Shown in pieces: positions 6,025 to 8,419 of a DNA stretch of 8,419 nucleotides. Each line of letters opens with the position of its first letter. Position 1 is the stretch's first letter. A model generated the notes under the pieces. It made no database searches. It saw only the letters and a list, made by a program, of their open reading frames with translations, and was not told the DNA's origin. The position numbers were made by a program, and so were the translations under genes. Source of the stretch: an uncultured Chlorobiaceae bacterium (GTDB lineage Bacteria > Bacteroidota > Chlorobiia > Chlorobiales > Chlorobiaceae); NCBI GenBank assembly GCA_903874585.1, contig CAIQSY010000214.1, positions 1 to 8,419 on the forward strand, in the 5' to 3' direction.

Positions 6025-8419
6025 TTACATCCGGTTTGCTTTTTCCAGCAAGTGGAACAGGTAGTTTACGATGCCCGTAACTTGGTCGAGGTCGTCTGAT
6101 TGGGCGTAGATGGCAAACGTGATTTTTTGTCGAAGCTCACGCAGTGCAGTATCGCTTTTCTGCCAGTTTGGAAATTCCACGAATGCCGCCTTAATTTGCC
6201 GGCAGACCTTTTCGGCATTGCCGATTTTCTCGTCGAGCAGCGTCCGGTACACAAAAAAGGTCAATCCATCGAATCCTTTTTCGGCTTGCTCCCGTTTTCG
6301 TGCCTCGTTGGCTTCGAGTTCTTGCATCAGTTTATCCACAGCTTCGGCAGTGGTTGTCTGGCGGCTTTCAAAACTCTCCTGCACCGCTTGTGCTCTTTCA
6401 GCCATGGCAATGAGGAAAGGATCGTCACTCTCATCCGCCGCGATCTTTTCAATGCTCTTGATGAGATTGATTACCTTCGTTGCTTTGCCTCCAGCTTGGG
6501 CATTGATGATGTCGATGGCGTTCGCGTCTATCATAATCACGCGTTGTACTTCCCCGACGCCGTAGCTGCCGACCTGCTCCTGAACCAACTTGTTAGTCTT
6601 CCTCTGGAAATCGCGATCGACTTGGATGCACTTCGTATAGGCTTTGCGTACCACGTCGTACATAGCGGAAAGCGTTGCATAATCATCAATGAAAGGGCGC
6701 AGGAAAGCATCCGGTGAGATGATTTCGTAGAGCATCTCAATCTCCTTGTACTCCTTAAAAAACGCTTTTCGCCGCTCCGGATCGCGGAAGTGCTCGATAA
6801 GGGTATCGACATCTTTATCGTTAAAGTTGTGCGCAATCAGGCGGAGATAATCTGGCGCTTTGCTGTCCATTTTGTTCTTGAACAGCACCTTCAGCAGCTT
6901 GAGATCCTTGACAATGGCGTTAATCTCATCGCTGTCGAAAGCGAGGGCTTTTTCGAGCTTGTCGAAAATACCGATAAAATCGAGGATGAAGCCGTGTGGC
7001 TTTACCATCTCCAGCATTTCGTTTTCGTAAGGGCGGTTCACTCGGGCGATGGCCTGGAGCAAGGTATGGTCTCGCATTGGCTTGTCGAGATACATGGCGT
7101 AGAGCAGGGGCGCGTCGAAGCCGGTAAGGAGTTTTTCGGTGACAATGAGGATTTTTGGCTGCTGGTCGAGCTTGCCGAAGCTTTTGCGAATTTGCCGCTC
7201 TCTTTTCGGGTCGAGGTGAAATTGCTTGAGCAGGGCTGAGTCGTTGTTATTGCTGGTGTAAACGACCTCGGAATATTCTGGCGGCAGAAATTTGTCAAGC
7301 GCGTGCTTGTAGTAAGCGCACGCCTCTCGGTCAACGCCGACGAGGAAAGCCTTGTAGCCGAGTGGTTCAACGTTCTCGCGATAATGCTTGGCGACGAACT
7401 GCGCCACATTCTCAATCCTATCCTTGCCTTTGAGGAAGTTCTTCAGGTTCACCGCCCGATCGAGAATCTTGTTCAGCTCTTCGATATCGGCAACACCTTC
7501 AGCTTCGGCAAGGGAGAGAAACTCCGCATCCAGCGTTTCATGCGGAACGAGCATATCGTTTGGGGCGAGTTGGTAGTAGAGCGGCAGGGTGGTGCCATCC
7601 TCAATACTCTCAGAAATGGAATATTTGTGCAGGTAGCCAGCGTCGTCCTCGCAGCCGAAGGTCTTGAACGTACCCTTGCCGTAAACGGTCTTGTCCACCG
7701 GCGTACCGGTAAAGCCGATAAAGGTGGCGTTTGGCAGACCAGCCATAAGGAAGTTGCCGAGGTCGCCGCCGGTTGTGCGATGTGCTTCGTCGATAAGGAT
7801 GTAGATGTTTGAGCGGGTATTGATGTTCGCCGGCATATCGCGGAATTTGTGAATCATCGTTACAATGATGCCTCGATAATCCTCTTTCAGCAGTTTGTTG
7901 AGTCGCGCAATGCTGCTGGCGTGCTCAAGGTTGCCAAGGCCGAGTGCGGCGAGGTTCTTGAGCATCTGATCTTCCAGCTCGTTGCGGTCGATCATCAGGA
8001 GGATGGTTGGCTTTTCCGCCTTGGGTGCGCGGAAGAGCCGTTCAGCCGCCTTAATCATGGTGAAGGTTTTGCCGCTTCCTTGGGTGTGCCACACAAGACC
8101 TCGGGTATGCACGGGGTCGAGGGCGCGGCTGACGGTCGCCTCCACCGCTCCGGTTTGATGCTGGCGCAAAATGTATTTGTTCAACTCCTCATCTTTCTCA
8201 GCAAAAACGATGTACTCCTTCAGGAAAGCCAGCACCTGCGGGATGGCGCAGAAGCTTTTCACCTTGGCTTCCAGCTGCCCGGGAATAAAGGAGGGCGGAC
8301 ATTCTTGTCCGCCATTCGGGTAATTCGACGGATTGGAAAATCCGCCCTCCTGTAGAAACTGTCCAGTCCGCAGCATTGCCTTAACCGGATTGTTCCGAAT
8401 ATATTCAGCTACCTTAAAA
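6025..8419 (-). CDS. hsdR: Type I restriction endonuclease subunit R (HsdR), motor and C-terminal part; 5'-partial and fused to a REP/RAYT remnant
   Basis: ATP-dependent DNA translocase subunit of a type I restriction-modification complex (HsdR with HsdM and HsdS). Numbering from the ATG at 8376, HsdR-like sequence begins only near residue 31 (IPGQLEAKVKSFCAIPQVL). The superfamily 2 motifs follow: Walker A HTQGSGKT (97-104), DEAH (196-199), GFTGTP (221-226), LTGFDAPLLYAMYLDKP (417-433) and the arginine motif QAIARVNRPY (441-450). Residues about 460-783 form the helical C-terminal region that in this family contacts the methylase. The N-terminal PD-(D/E)xK nuclease domain, normally about 200-250 residues, is not in the window. 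The frame is open to the right edge, so ATG 8376 is not a trustworthy start. The upstream codons encode a REP-like palindrome and a transposase-like peptide instead of HsdR sequence. No internal frameshift is present. Whether the enzyme still restricts DNA depends on what lies beyond 8419. Confidence 0.88.
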   Translation of the reverse strand, partial: FKVAEYIRNNPVKAMLRTGQFLQEGGFSNPSNYPNGGQECPPSFIPGQLEAKVKSFCAIPQVLAFLKEYIVFAEKDEELNKYILRQHQTGAVEATVSRALDPVHTRGLVWHTQGSGKTFTMIKAAERLFRAPKAEKPTILLMIDRNELEDQMLKNLAALGLGNLEHASSIARLNKLLKEDYRGIIVTMIHKFRDMPANINTRSNIYILIDEAHRTTGGDLGNFLMAGLPNATFIGFTGTPVDKTVYGKGTFKTFGCEDDAGYLHKYSISESIEDGTTLPLYYQLAPNDMLVPHETLDAEFLSLAEAEGVADIEELNKILDRAVNLKNFLKGKDRIENVAQFVAKHYRENVEPLGYKAFLVGVDREACAYYKHALDKFLPPEYSEVVYTSNNNDSALLKQFHLDPKRERQIRKSFGKLDQQPKILIVTEKLLTGFDAPLLYAMYLDKPMRDHTLLQAIARVNRPYENEMLEMVKPHGFILDFIGIFDKLEKALAFDSDEINAIVKDLKLLKVLFKNKMDSKAPDYLRLIAHNFNDKDVDTLIEHFRDPERRKAFFKEYKEIEMLYEIISPDAFLRPFIDDYATLSAMYDVVRKAYTKCIQVDRDFQRKTNKLVQEQVGSYGVGEVQRVIMIDANAIDIINAQAGGKATKVINLIKSIEKIAADESDDPFLIAMAERAQAVQESFESRQTTTAEAVDKLMQELEANEARKREQAEKGFDGLTFFVYRTLLDEKIGNAEKVCRQIKAAFVEFPNWQKSDTALRELRQKITFAIYAQSDDLDQVTGIVNYLFHLLEKANRM
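8289..8351. repeat. REP-like compound palindrome (two hairpins inside an 11-bp inverted repeat)
   Basis: AGGAGGGCGGA (8289-8299) and TCCGCCCTCCT (8341-8351) are a perfect 11-bp inverted repeat bracketing 41 bp. Inside are two further hairpins. One is GGCGGACA/TGTCCGCC (8294-8301 with 8306-8313), an 8-bp stem with loop TTCT. The other is CGGATT/AATCCG (8329-8334 with 8339-8344), a 6-bp stem with a 4-base loop. The arrangement of GC-rich paired hairpins matches REP/BIME-type elements mobilised by RAYT transposases. Read on the - strand it is in frame with hsdR and encodes QEGGFSNPSNYPNGGQECPP, a peptide typical of translated palindromes and unlike a folded domain. Only one copy occurs in this window. 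Confidence 0.82.
8365..8419 (-). pseudogene. C-terminal remnant of a REP-associated tyrosine transposase (RAYT, Y1/IS200-like), in frame with hsdR
   Basis: The last codons at the right edge read FKVAEYIRNNPVKAMLRT. The pattern YIxxNPVKA.L is the signature found near the C-terminus of RAYT/Y1 HUH transposases (compare 'YIHNNPVKAGLV'). It directly adjoins the REP-like palindrome, the expected neighbour of a RAYT gene. There is no stop between this peptide and the HsdR motor domain. The catalytic HUH motif and tyrosine would lie beyond the window and cannot be checked. The similarity covers only about 15 residues, so chance or an unusual HsdR segment remains possible. Confidence 0.55.

Noticed and set aside
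6100..6717. 205-codon + strand ORF and several other long + strand ORFs opposite hsdR (7303-7812, 7849-8355)
   Set aside because: They are antisense to a continuous HsdR frame with all helicase motifs, have no recognisable domains, and overlap one another; they are shadows from codon bias.
8376..8376. ATG at 8376 as the true hsdR start
   Set aside because: The frame is open upstream to the window edge, no good ribosome-binding site precedes it, and the residues after it derive from the REP-like palindrome and not from HsdR.
1..8419. CRISPR arrays, tRNA or rRNA genes, riboswitches
   Set aside because: No regularly spaced direct repeats or RNA gene-like segments were seen; almost all sequence is coding.

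Overview
The window holds the 3' end of an extracellular contractile injection system (eCIS, Afp/PVC/MAC-like) gene cluster on the + strand (1-5646). It faces, tail to tail, the distal part of a type I restriction-modification cluster on the - strand (5689-8419). The organism cannot be fixed from the sequence. A Gram-negative environmental bacterium with roughly 50% GC fits; a Chlorobiota-type host is only a guess.

The eCIS part contains, in order, the C-terminal 350 codons of a tape measure protein, a large DUF4157 (eCIS core domain) protein of about 1,060 residues, and an AAA+ ATPase. They are nearly contiguous and probably form one operon whose sheath, tube and baseplate genes lie upstream of the window. 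The DUF4157 protein is modular: a disordered LQR-rich N-terminus, the DUF4157 domain with an HELTH motif, about 560 residues of helical core, a short linker, and a C-terminal domain that looks like a DNA/RNA non-specific (beta-beta-alpha metal) nuclease. The nuclease end is clearly AT-richer than the rest of the gene, as expected for an exchangeable toxin tip. No immunity gene follows it, so the protein reads best as a cargo effector loaded into or associated with the eCIS particle. The ATPase probably assists assembly or tail termination.

Right after the ATPase, a GTG-started micro-ORF of 20 codons overlaps its stop codon. It looks like the severed start of a further eCIS gene, so the eCIS/restriction boundary may be an old recombination junction.

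The - strand part carries an HsdR-type translocase/helicase subunit running off the right edge, followed after 3 bp by a small YgjP-like (DUF45/M48-type) zinc metallopeptidase. At the right edge the HsdR frame is continuous with a 63-bp palindromic REP-like element (8289-8351). It also continues into a peptide resembling the C-terminal end of a REP-associated tyrosine transposase (RAYT). This is the most unusual feature of the window: a mobile REP/RAYT unit appears to have landed inside hsdR and fused in frame to its motor domain, possibly cutting it off from its N-terminal nuclease domain.

No tRNA, rRNA, CRISPR array, convincing promoter or terminator was found, and there is no gene-free stretch longer than 300 bases.
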